Of a stretch of 39,479 nt of DNA, positions 1 through 8,108 are shown piece after piece. This stretch comes from Specibacter cremeus (GTDB taxonomy: Bacteria > Actinomycetota > Actinomycetes > Actinomycetales > Micrococcaceae), in contig NZ_RWKQ01000045.1 in the NCBI RefSeq assembly GCF_003946885.1, positions 235 through 39,713 of the forward strand. Direction: 5' to 3'. A program made the translations under genes and the position numbers. The notes beneath the pieces were generated by a model. The model was not told the origin of the DNA and ran no database searches. It saw nothing but the letters and a program-made list of their open reading frames with translations. Within the stretch, counting starts at the first letter, position 1. Every line of letters starts with the position of its first letter.

Positions 1-105
1 ACCACTTGGTCCGCGGCCGGCGCGCCCGCACGGCTTGTGGACGCCGTCTGGACGCCAACCGACGCCCGCGTTCGGCCGCGTCGATTCAAGGAAGCACAGA
101 GATGA
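1..105 (+). CDS. C-terminal tail of an unknown protein (partial, 5' end outside window)
   Basis: Reading from base 1, one frame stays open for 34 codons and ends with TGA at 103-105. That stop overlaps the ATG of the next gene at 102 in an ATGA arrangement, the coupling style used repeatedly elsewhere in this window, so I take it as the end of a real upstream gene in the same operon as the transporter. The visible tail ends VRPRRFKEAQR. Too little is present to name a family. It could also be chance open sequence in GC-rich DNA. Confidence 0.4.
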   Translation, partial: TTWSAAGAPARLVDAVWTPTDARVRPRRFKEAQR

Positions 106-1460
106 CCCAATACACCCTGGCCGGCGGAGGCCAGCCCACGCCGGAGCAGCGCAAGACGTCGCGCAAGGCCGCCGGGGCCGCGCTCATCGGCACGTCGATC
201 GAGTGGTTTGACTTCTACGCCTTCGGCACCGCCGCTGCGCTGGTCTTCGGCGAACTCTTCTTCCCCAAGGACCTGGCCCCGGCAGTGGCCACCCTGGCGG
301 CCATGGCCACGTTCGCCGCTGGATTCGTCCTTCGACCGCTCGGCGGCATCGTCTTCGGCCACCTCGGCGACCGGATCGGCCGCAAGAAGACCCTCATCAT
401 CACGTTGGTCATGATGGGTGTGGCGTCCATCGCCATCGGCCTGCTGCCCACGCACGCCCAGGTCGGCGGCTGGGCGGCCGTCCTGCTCGTCGGCCTGCGC
501 GTGGTGCAGGGCCTGGCCATTGGCGGCGAATGGGGCGGCGCCGTCCTGGTGGCCGTGGAGAACGCACCCGCCAACCGCCGCAGCTTCTACGGTTCCTTCC
601 CGCAGATGGGATCCTCCGTGGGCGCCCTGCTCTCCACCGGCCTCTTCGCCCTCCTGAACAGCGTCCTCAGCCACGAGCAGTTCCTGGCGTTCGGCTGGCG
701 CGTGCCCTTCCTCGCCTCCGCGGTCCTCGTCGTCGTCGGCTTCCTCATCCGGCGCTCGCTGGATGAGACGCCGGCGATGAAGCAGGTGCTGGCCAGTGCC
801 GAACGCTCCAAGCTCCCCGTCCTGGACGTGGTGCGCACGGCCCCGGGGATGCTGGTCCTGGGTGTGCTGACCCTCTCCGTGGGCACCGGCGGGTACTACA
901 TGGTCACCACCTACCTGACCACCTACGGCACCGAACACGTGGGCCTGAACGCCCAGCTCATCCTCAGCGGGCTCTCCATCGCGGCCGCCGTGGAGCTGGT
1001 CATCACACCCGTCATCGGCTGGTTGGGGGACCGTCGCACGCCCCACCTCGTCGTCATGGTCGGACTGTTGGCCGTGCTGGTGATCGCCCCCTTCCAGTTC
1101 CTGGTCCTGAACACCGGCTCGGCGCTACTGATCACCGCGGCCATGGTGGCCATGCGCATCGCCCAGTCCGCCGCATTCGCCCCGGTGTCCTCGGTCCTGG
1201 CCGAGGCGTTCACGCCGGCGGTGCGGTACACCGGCATCTCCATCTCCTACCAGTTTGCGAACCTGATCTTCGGTGGCCTCGTGCCGCTCGGTGCCGTGGC
1301 GCTGCTGGTGGCCATCCCGTCCGCGTGGCCCGTTGTGGTGGCGCTGATGGTGATGTCGGCCGTGGGGGCGGCGTCGGTCTGGGCCATGCGCCGAACATGG
1401 ACCAGCACGCCCGCCGGCCTGCGGGAGCACGCCACCGAATGCCACCGGTTGACGGCATGA
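102..1460 (+). CDS. MFS transporter, metabolite:H+ symporter (MHS) type, probable aromatic/organic acid uptake
   Basis: A 452-residue inner-membrane protein with about 12 hydrophobic segments. The N-terminal part carries SIEWFDFYAFG and then GHLGDRIGRKKTL, the loop 2-3 signature of the major facilitator superfamily; GLAIGGEWGGA is typical of the MHS branch (shikimate, dicarboxylate, protocatechuate and proline/betaine permeases). I start at 102 because AAGGAAG lies about 8 bases upstream; the frame is open further upstream but that stretch looks non-coding. The start overlaps the stop of the preceding gene and its own stop overlaps the ATG of the aldehyde dehydrogenase, so the three read as one operon. 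Closeness to the pob/pca genes makes an aromatic acid a reasonable guess for the substrate, but the sequence alone does not show it. Confidence 0.85.
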   Translation: MTQYTLAGGGQPTPEQRKTSRKAAGAALIGTSIEWFDFYAFGTAAALVFGELFFPKDLAPAVATLAAMATFAAGFVLRPLGGIVFGHLGDRIGRKKTLIITLVMMGVASIAIGLLPTHAQVGGWAAVLLVGLRVVQGLAIGGEWGGAVLVAVENAPANRRSFYGSFPQMGSSVGALLSTGLFALLNSVLSHEQFLAFGWRVPFLASAVLVVVGFLIRRSLDETPAMKQVLASAERSKLPVLDVVRTAPGMLVLGVLTLSVGTGGYYMVTTYLTTYGTEHVGLNAQLILSGLSIAAAVELVITPVIGWLGDRRTPHLVVMVGLLAVLVIAPFQFLVLNTGSALLITAAMVAMRIAQSAAFAPVSSVLAEAFTPAVRYTGISISYQFANLIFGGLVPLGAVALLVAIPSAWPVVVALMVMSAVGAASVWAMRRTWTSTPAGLREHATECHRLTA

Positions 1461-2723
1461 GCGTGGCGGCCGGCCGGGCTCGTCCCCAGGCGGCGGGAGG
1501 GCCGGACGAGGGACCGGGGTACCTGGTGCTCAACCCCGCCACGGGCCAGACCCTGGAACGCGTGGCCACGGACTCGGACGAACGGATCGAGGAGGCCGTG
1601 GCCGGCGCACAGACGGCCTTCCACCCGTGGCGGGACACCGGCGTCGACCACCGCGCCGACGTGTTGGCCCGCGTGGCCGTGTTGTTTACCGAGCGGGCGC
1701 GGCAGCTGGCGGCCATCATCACCGAGGAAATGGGCAAACCCCGTTCCCAGGCCCTCGCCGAGGTGCGCCTGTGCGCGCAGATCTTCACCTATTACGCCGG
1801 CCATGGCCCGGCCCTGGCCGCCGCCAAGCCGCTCAAGGACGGTCCGGACGGCCGGGCCGTCATCGAGACCCTGCCCATGGGCCCGCTGCTGGGCGTCATG
1901 CCGTGGAACTACCCCTATTACCAGGTGGCCCGGTTTGCGGCGCCGAACCTGATGCTCGGCAACACCCTGGTGGTCAAGCACGCGGAGCGGTGCCCGCGCT
2001 CGGCCCAGGCCATCGAGGCTCTCCTGGTCGACGCCGGCCTGCCAGTGGGCGCGTACGCCAACGTCTTCGCCTCGCACCGGCAGGTGGCCGCCCTGATCGC
2101 CGATCCGCGCATCCACGGGGTGTCGCTGACGGGCTCCGAACGGGCCGGTGCCATCGTCGGGGCGTTGGCGGGCCGTCACCTGAAGAAGGCCGTGCTCAAA
2201 CTCGGCGGCTCGGATCCCTATATCGTCCTGGATGCGGATGATGTGCCTGAAGCCGCCCGCCGGGCACGTTCGCCCCGATGGCGTCCCGGGCGGCCGCCGT
2301 CGAACTGGCCGAGCAGGTCCGCGACGCCGTGGACCGGGGCGCCACGCTCCATGTGGGCGGACGACTGGTGGATGGCCCGGGCAGCTACCTGCAGCCGGCC
2401 GTGCTGACCGGTGTCAGACCGGGCATGCGCGCCTACCACGAGGAATTGTTCGGACCGGTGGCCGTGGTCCATCGGGTGGGCAGCGATGCCGAAGCCCTTC
2501 GACTGGCGAACGACACCCCCCCTTATGGGTTGGGCGGGGCCGTGTTCTGCACCGATGAGCCGAGGGCACTTACGGTGGCCCGGGGGCTCAACGCGGGGAT
2601 GGTGGGTGTCAACGCGATGTGCGGCGACACGGCGGACCTGCCGTTCGGTGGCGTGCGGCGTTCCGGTTTCGGCAGGGAGCTGGGCCCGCTGGGCATGGAC
2701 GAATTCGCCAATAAACGGCTCCT

Positions 2724-2751
<28 letters not shown>
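1457..2751 (+). pseudogene. NAD(P)-dependent aldehyde dehydrogenase (succinate-semialdehyde type), internal deletion and frameshift
   Basis: The start ATG overlaps the MFS stop (ATGA). The first reading frame gives a normal aldehyde dehydrogenase N-terminal half: NPATGQTLE, the cofactor-binding segment LGVMPWNYPYYQ, the GSERAG turn and LKLGGSDPYIV, which contains the position of the general base region. At about 2256-2268 the match jumps to another frame, which continues TFAPMASRAAA through EELFGPVAV and LPFGGVRRSGFG to the C-terminus at 2751. Roughly 45-55 residues are missing compared with the family, and they include the segment with the nucleophilic Cys (usually NNGQxC). The missing length is not a multiple of three, so the frame also breaks. 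Both losses should abolish activity. The flanking halves are otherwise well preserved, which suggests recent decay. Its 3' end overlaps the convergent aldehyde dehydrogenase remnant by 28 bases. Confidence 0.85.
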
Positions 2752-3794
<1,043 letters not shown>

Positions 3795-3828
3795 CTGCTG
3801 GGCAGCAGATGTCGAAAATCCGGGAAAA

Positions 3829-3950
3829 TGAGCCTGTTGCTAAATGGGCCCGACGGCTACGAAGTGGCGCGACACGCCATGGCTCCACCTCTGAAACCAT
3901 GGCGTGTCGCTCGGCCTTTGGGCAAGGGCACCCATTCTGCAACAGGCTCA
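3829..3950. mobile_element. 122-bp MITE-like palindromic element interrupting the aldehyde dehydrogenase
   Basis: The outer ends are a perfect 12-bp inverted repeat: TGAGCCTGTTGC at 3829-3840 and GCAACAGGCTCA at 3939-3950. Inside are further paired bases (AAATGGG at 3842 against CCCATTC at 3931) and a perfect 14-bp inverted repeat, GCGACACGCCATGG at 3869-3882 and CCATGGCGTGTCGC at 3897-3910, around a 14-base loop. It is too short to encode a transposase. The CTGTTGC-type ends recall insertion-sequence termini, but I cannot assign a family. Flanking AA dinucleotides, or AAAT if the boundary is one base inward, may be a target duplication. It could be a MITE or the fused ends of a collapsed insertion sequence. 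Confidence 0.65.
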
Positions 3951-4020
3951 AATCGGTCCGAAACAAGCATCTACTGCCCACTGGTTTGCCAACCGCCCTG
4001 TCCTAACTCCGGGAAATTGG

Positions 4021-4180
4021 CTAGCCCAGTTCCCGGGTGTTGGTCAGCGCCAGCTCCTCGGCCCGCCGCTCCACCTCATCGGCGATGCGCCGCAGGTATG
4101 CGGCCCGCTCGGTCGGGGCTATGCGCGGCCAGGGGCCGGAACCGAACGGGCGGCGCGGGCGTCGATGGCCGGGCCGAAGT
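4021..4180 (-). pseudogene. N-terminal fragment of the split aldehyde dehydrogenase
   Basis: Reading the minus strand from about 4146 down gives FGSGPWPRIAPTERAAYLRR, followed by IADEVERRAEELALTNTRELG and then a TAG at 4021-4023. This is the characteristic alpha-helical N-terminal segment of aldehyde dehydrogenases, including the TRELG end that normally leads into the second helix. Just upstream the match continues in another frame (GPAIDARAAR at about 4149-4177), so there is at least one frameshift near 4150. The first ~50 residues of the family are not recognisable in the short gap to the IclR remnant. Order and strand fit the fragment at 2724-3794, which would continue the same protein after a loss of about 45 residues. 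The region between (3795-4020) is foreign or scrambled and holds the 122-bp palindrome. Confidence 0.7.
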
Positions 4181-4237
4181 ACGACGGCGCCGCTCCCGTT
4201 GACGTCGTGGCGGCGGTGCCGTCGTGGGGTGTGGGAG

Positions 4238-4479
4238 TTATCGGAGCACCTTCGTCTGGAGCAGCGCGGTGGAGCGGGTCAGGTCTGTGGTGCCCATGTC
4301 CACGGCCGCTGCGGTGATCAGTCCCGGAATGATTTCGGTGGCGAGCCGGTCGGCGTCGCGCATCAGCGCGTCTTCGAGCGAGTACGCGACGGGCCGGGTC
4401 TGACCAGCTCGAACACCTCCAGGATCGCCAGGACCTTCGAGGTGACCGTCCGTCCGGGGTCACGGCTGCCCCCTGCCAT
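4238..4479 (-). pseudogene. IclR-family regulator remnant
   Basis: A clear start ATG at 4479-4477 is preceded by GGGGAGG at a good distance. It opens with RTVTSKVLAILEVFE, the typical first helix of IclR helix-turn-helix proteins. After about 24 residues that frame runs into a stop. A different frame then shows coding-like sequence (RPVAYSLEDALMRDADRLA and on through ITAAAVDMGTTDL) to a TAA at 4240-4238. I read this as an IclR gene that lost most of its middle, roughly 200 codons, with a frame change at the junction. The C-terminal piece is not diagnostic, so it could come from another gene. It lies just upstream of the split aldehyde dehydrogenase on the same strand and may once have been in the same unit. 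Confidence 0.6.
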
Positions 4480-4578
4480 GCACACCTCCCCGTGCCCGCC
4501 GGGAGAAAACGCCCCGGGTGGATCGATTCTAGCGCCGGCGGAAGGGACTGCGCGGCCGGACCATGGGAGCATGGCCGC

Positions 4579-5334
4579 ATGGCTAATTCCACGTCCGGGG
4601 ACTCGTCGCTGGATCGGCTCGCCCGCATCCTGGGCGCTTTCGATGCGGACATGCCGGCGATGCCCGTCGGCGTCCTGGCCGCCAGGGCCAAGATCCCGCT
4701 GGCGACGGCCTACCGGCTGGTTGACCAGCTGGTCGGCCGCGATTTCCTGCGCAAGGACCCCGCCGGGAAGCTCAGGCTGGGGCTTGGACTCTGGGAGCTG
4801 GCGAACCGGAGTTCGGCGGCCCTGGACCTGCGTGAGGCGGCGATGCCCTTCATGGAGGACATCCAGGCGGTGGTGGGCCAGCACACCCAGCTGGCGGTGC
4901 TGCGCGATGATGAGGTGCTGTTCATCGAGCGGCTCTCGGGCCGGGATTCCGTGGTCAACCAGGCCCGCATTGCCGGCCGGCTGCCCGTGCACCGCACGTC
5001 CGCCGGCGTGGTGCTGTTGGCGTTCTCGCCCGCCCACGTCCAGGAGGCGTACCTGCGCCGCCACCCGGACGCGGCCCTGCCCGGGGAAACGGGTGCGGCA
5101 GGGTTCCGGAAGGTCCTGGCCCTGGTCCGGGCGCAGGGGTTCGCGGCCTTCGACGGGTTGGTCGATGAGCAGACGACGGGCATCAACGTGCCGGTACTGG
5201 GACGCGGCCGCGTCGCCATCGCGGCGTTGGGCGTGGTGGTCGCCCGCAATGAGGTTCAGCGGCACGCCATTCTGCCCGTCCTGATGACCGGGGCCCGCGG
5301 GATCGCCCGGGCCATGGGGGAGTCGCCCGGGTAA
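4579..5334 (+). CDS. IclR-family transcriptional regulator, likely controlling pob/pca genes
   Basis: 251 residues. An N-terminal winged helix-turn-helix (SLDRLARILGAF, then VLAARAKIPLATAYRLVDQL) is followed by the IclR effector domain (LDLREAAMPFMEDIQAVVGQ, RLPVHRTSAGVVLLAF, GFAAFDGLVDEQTTGINVPV). I start at the ATG at 4579 because GGGAG lies about 10 bases upstream; the frame is open further upstream, but the extra residues match no IclR N-terminus. The length fits the family. It lies 98 bp upstream of pobA on the same strand, and IclR proteins (PobR, PcaR, PcaU) are the usual controllers of these pathways, binding 4-hydroxybenzoate, protocatechuate or oxoadipate. Which ligand this one uses cannot be read from the sequence, so I give no symbol. 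Confidence 0.88.
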   Translation: MANSTSGDSSLDRLARILGAFDADMPAMPVGVLAARAKIPLATAYRLVDQLVGRDFLRKDPAGKLRLGLGLWELANRSSAALDLREAAMPFMEDIQAVVGQHTQLAVLRDDEVLFIERLSGRDSVVNQARIAGRLPVHRTSAGVVLLAFSPAHVQEAYLRRHPDAALPGETGAAGFRKVLALVRAQGFAAFDGLVDEQTTGINVPVLGRGRVAIAALGVVVARNEVQRHAILPVLMTGARGIARAMGESPG

Positions 5335-5342
5335 CGCCCAAA

Positions 5343-5359
5343 TTCTCATTCATTGAGAA
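5343..5359. promoter_or_regulatory. Candidate IclR operator upstream of pobA
   Basis: TTCTCA-TTCAT-TGAGAA is a perfect 6-bp inverted repeat with a 5-base spacer, in the only sizeable gap between the IclR gene and pobA (5335-5432). A second small repeat, GTGGA at 5392-5396 and TCCAC at 5403-5407, lies closer to the start codon. Spacing and position fit an operator for the adjacent regulator, but there is no direct evidence. I see no convincing -35/-10 pair. Confidence 0.45.
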
Positions 5360-5432
5360 AGCAGGTGAGGGGCCCCGGAGACGGTGCCACAGTGGACGGA
5401 GATCCACACCACATTGGTCGAAGGAGACACGC

Positions 5433-6629
5433 ATGGACGCAGCACCCCACATCGTCAGGACCCGGGTCGGCATCGTCGGCGGCGGGCCGGCCGGCCTGAT
5501 GCTCTCGCACCTGCTGGCGACCTCGGGCATTGACAATGTGGTGGTGGAGAAGCGGTCCCACGAGGCCATCGAGAACACCCACCGGGCCGGCATCCTGGAG
5601 CACGGCAGCGTGCGGATGCTCACCGAGTCGGGTGTCTCCAACCGTGTCATCACCGACGGCGACAAACACGACGGCATCGATTTGCGATTCGGCGGGGTGA
5701 GCCACCGCATCGACTTCGACGCCCTGGTGGGCGAATCGGTCTGGCTGTACCCGCAGAACCAGGTGTTTGTCGATTTGGCCGCGGCCCGCAGGCGCGACGA
5801 CGGCGATGTCCGGTTCTCCGTGACGGACACGGAGGTGCTGGACCTGACTACGGACACCCCCAAGATCCGGTTCACCGATGTGCAGGGCCGGCGCGTTGAA
5901 CTTCACTGCGACTTCGTGGTCGGTGCGGACGGTTCCTCGAGCATGTGCCGCCGCGCGATCCCGGCGACCCTGCGCCAGGGCCATTTCATCGAATACCCGT
6001 TTGCCTGGTTCGGCATCCTCACCGAGGCGCCGCGCAGCGCCCCGGAACTGATCTATGCCAACTCCCCGCACGGGTTCGCGCTGATCAGCCAGCGCAATGA
6101 GACGGTCCAGCGCATGTATTTCCAGGCCGACCCGAACGAGGACGCCGCGGCCTGGAGCGAGGAGCGGATCTGGGACGAACTGCAGCGGCGCGTGGACGGA
6201 CCGGACGGCCTGGAACTCAAGCGCGGCCCCATCTTCGAGCAGATGATCCTGAAGTTCCGCAGCTATGTTTGCGAACCGCTGCGGCACGGGAACCTGTTCC
6301 TGGCCGGCGACGCCGGCCACACGGTTCCGCCCACCGGTGCCAAGGGCCTCAACCTGGCCCTGGCGGACGTCAGGGTGCTCTTTGAGGCCCTCGACTCCTT
6401 CTACTCCACCGGGTCGTCGACCCTGCTGGACGGCTACAGCGAGACGGCCCTGAAGCGTGTGTGGAAGGCGCAGAACTTCTCCTACTGGATGACCTCCATG
6501 CTGCACACCCGCAGCGAGGCCAGCAGCTTTGAACGCAAGCGCGCCCTCGGGGAGCTCGACAGCGTCGTGTCCTCCACCTACGGCCGGGCCTACCTGGCCG
6601 AGGCCTACACCGGCTGGTCCCACGGCTGA
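5433..6629 (+). CDS. pobA: 4-hydroxybenzoate 3-monooxygenase
   Basis: A 398-residue flavoprotein that hydroxylates 4-hydroxybenzoate to protocatechuate using FAD, O2 and a reduced pyridine nucleotide. The FAD-binding GIVGGGPAGLMLS is at residues 13-25. HRAGILEHG is at 50-58, the second FAD motif CDFVVGADGSS is near residue 160, and GDAGHTVPPTGAKGLNLALAD is near residue 295, all as in PobA. Length equals the Pseudomonas enzyme (394). AAGGAG sits 7 bases before the ATG. Aligning by eye to the Pseudomonas enzyme, the residues that hold the NADPH 2'-phosphate differ: the Tyr38 position is Ala45 and the Arg42 position is Thr49, while the Arg44 position is kept as Arg51. That suggests use of NADH, as reported for some rhodococcal PobA enzymes. 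It is the first gene of the catabolic run and feeds pcaHG. Confidence 0.95.
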   Translation: MDAAPHIVRTRVGIVGGGPAGLMLSHLLATSGIDNVVVEKRSHEAIENTHRAGILEHGSVRMLTESGVSNRVITDGDKHDGIDLRFGGVSHRIDFDALVGESVWLYPQNQVFVDLAAARRRDDGDVRFSVTDTEVLDLTTDTPKIRFTDVQGRRVELHCDFVVGADGSSSMCRRAIPATLRQGHFIEYPFAWFGILTEAPRSAPELIYANSPHGFALISQRNETVQRMYFQADPNEDAAAWSEERIWDELQRRVDGPDGLELKRGPIFEQMILKFRSYVCEPLRHGNLFLAGDAGHTVPPTGAKGLNLALADVRVLFEALDSFYSTGSSTLLDGYSETALKRVWKAQNFSYWMTSMLHTRSEASSFERKRALGELDSVVSSTYGRAYLAEAYTGWSHG

Positions 6630-6639
6630 ACAGCGCCCT

Positions 6640-6700
6640 CCCGACAACAGCGCATCCAGACAACAGCGCATCCCGACAACAGAGTCCTGACAACCGATGT
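6640..6700 (+). repeat. Short tandem repeats (about 16 bp, 3-4 degenerate copies) between pobA and pcaH
   Basis: The spacer between pobA and pcaH consists almost wholly of a tandem repeat. CCCGACAACAGCGCAT is at 6640-6655, CCAGACAACAGCGCAT at 6656-6671, and the decayed copies CCCGACAACAGAGT at 6672-6685 and CCTGACAACCGATGT at 6686-6700. The shared core is GACAAC. The last copy runs into the pcaH ribosome binding site. It may be slippage-derived spacer, or repeated sites for a protein or RNA feature tuning pcaHG relative to pobA. Confidence 0.8.
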
Positions 6701-6714
6701 GGAGTGACAAGGCA

Positions 6715-7542
6715 ATGAAACCCCTGGACGACGAGAACTTCGACGACAGCCACGTCGTGGTGTCCGGCGCCGCCGCCGACACACAGGAGTCGATCTCCCG
6801 GCAGATCGGCGACATCCACCGGGCCTATGCGGCGGAACGGGCCGCCGGCGGCCCGGAAGCGACACAGCCGCGGCTGGACTTCGCCCCCTACCGCAGCAGC
6901 ATCCTGCGCCATCCCACCAAGGACCTCCACCACGTCGATCCGGAGACCATCGAGCTGTTCTCCCCGGCGTTCGGGCACCGTGACGTCCACGAGCTCGAAG
7001 CCGACCTGACCATCCAGCACAACGGCGAGCCGATGGGGGAGCGGATCAAGGTCACCGGGCGCGTGCTCGACGGCCAGGGCCGCCCGGTGCGCAACCAGCT
7101 GGTGGAAATCTGGCAGGCAAACTCCGCCGGCCGGTACATCCACAAGCGCGACCAGCACCCGGCCCCCCTCGACCCGAACTTCACCGGTGTGGGCCGCACC
7201 CTGACCACCGACGACGGCTGGTACGAATTCACCACGATCAAGCCCGGGCCCTACCCGTGGAAGAACCACACCAATGCCTGGCGCCCGGCCCACATCCATT
7301 TCTCCCTGTTCGGCACGGACTTCACCCAGCGGATGATCACCCAAATGTACTTCCCGGGCGACCCGCTGTTCGGCCTGGACCCGATCTACCAGTCCATCAC
7401 GGACCAGAACGCCAGGGACCGGCTGGTGGCCACCTACGACCACAATGTGACAACGCATGAATGGGCCACCGGCTACCGTTGGGACATCGTGCTGACCGGC
7501 AGCAACCGTACGTGGATGGAAGAAGAGGACACGGACCAGTGA
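6715..7542 (+). CDS. pcaH: Protocatechuate 3,4-dioxygenase beta subunit
   Basis: 275 residues. It is the iron-bearing subunit of the intradiol dioxygenase that opens protocatechuate to 3-carboxy-cis,cis-muconate. The Fe(III) ligands are visible: Tyr in AGRYIHKRD, Tyr in GPYPWKN and the His pair in RPAHIHFSLFG. The intradiol signature VRNQLVEIWQANSAGRY precedes them. An in-frame ATG at 6697 exists, but GGAG at 6701-6704 places ribosomes on the ATG at 6715, and proteins of this family begin about there. The stop overlaps the pcaG GTG (GTGA), consistent with equimolar subunit synthesis. The N-terminal ~90 residues, before the dioxygenase core, are longer than in the catechol dioxygenases and normal for actinobacterial PcaH. 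Confidence 0.95.
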   Translation: MKPLDDENFDDSHVVVSGAAADTQESISRQIGDIHRAYAAERAAGGPEATQPRLDFAPYRSSILRHPTKDLHHVDPETIELFSPAFGHRDVHELEADLTIQHNGEPMGERIKVTGRVLDGQGRPVRNQLVEIWQANSAGRYIHKRDQHPAPLDPNFTGVGRTLTTDDGWYEFTTIKPGPYPWKNHTNAWRPAHIHFSLFGTDFTQRMITQMYFPGDPLFGLDPIYQSITDQNARDRLVATYDHNVTTHEWATGYRWDIVLTGSNRTWMEEEDTDQ

Positions 7543-8105
7543 GCGACACCATGAAGCCGGCCACGCCCGGGCAGACCGTCGGGCCGTTCTTCGGCTACGC
7601 CCTGCCGTATGACAAGGACTCGGAACTGGTCAGCCGGGCCCACCCCGGGGCCGTGCGCCTGCATGGCACGGTCTACGACGGTGCCGGCAACCCGATTCCC
7701 GACGCGCTGCTGGAAATCTGGCAGCCGGATGACACCGGCCGGGTGGTCCAGCGCAGCGGATCGCTGGTCCGGGACGGCTACACGTTCACCGGATGGGGCC
7801 GGGAGGCGGTGGACAACGAGGGCCACTACACGTTCACCACGCTCAACCCCGGCGCAACGGAAGCCGGCCGCGCACCCTTCATCGCCGTCGTCGTGCTCGC
7901 CCGCGGGTTGATGAACAAGCTGCACACCCGCGTCTACCTGCCGGAGGACGCGGCCGCGCTCGCGGCCGATCCGCTGCTGGCCGCGCTGCCCGAGGACCGG
8001 CGCCGCACCCTGGTCGCCACCCGCGAGGCCAACGGCGACCTGCTCTGGGACGTCCGCCTCCAGGGGGACGATGAGACCGTCTTCCTCAGCTTTCCCGGGG
8101 CGTAG
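7539..8105 (+). CDS. pcaG: Protocatechuate 3,4-dioxygenase alpha subunit
   Basis: 188 residues, the non-iron partner of PcaH. It shares the intradiol beta-sandwich fold (TPGQTVGPFFGYAL near the start, PIPDALLEIWQPDDTGR in the middle) but lacks the Tyr/His iron ligand set: where PcaH has the His pair, it reads KLHTRVYL. I choose the GTG at 7539, which overlaps the pcaH stop as GTGA and has GAGGA 9 bases upstream. An ATG at 7551 is the alternative and would remove four residues. The stop lies 3 bases before the pcaB ATG. Confidence 0.93.
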   Translation: MSDTMKPATPGQTVGPFFGYALPYDKDSELVSRAHPGAVRLHGTVYDGAGNPIPDALLEIWQPDDTGRVVQRSGSLVRDGYTFTGWGREAVDNEGHYTFTTLNPGATEAGRAPFIAVVVLARGLMNKLHTRVYLPEDAAALAADPLLAALPEDRRRTLVATREANGDLLWDVRLQGDDETVFLSFPGA

Positions 8106-8108
8106 ACC

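Noticed and set aside
4363-5349. 328-codon open frame on the minus strand covering the IclR remnant start
   Set aside because: Most of it is antisense to the intact IclR gene at 4579-5334; only its last ~35 codons are the true N-terminus of the remnant.
6640-6700. CRISPR-like repeat array
   Set aside because: Units are contiguous and degenerate with no spacers, so this is a tandem repeat.
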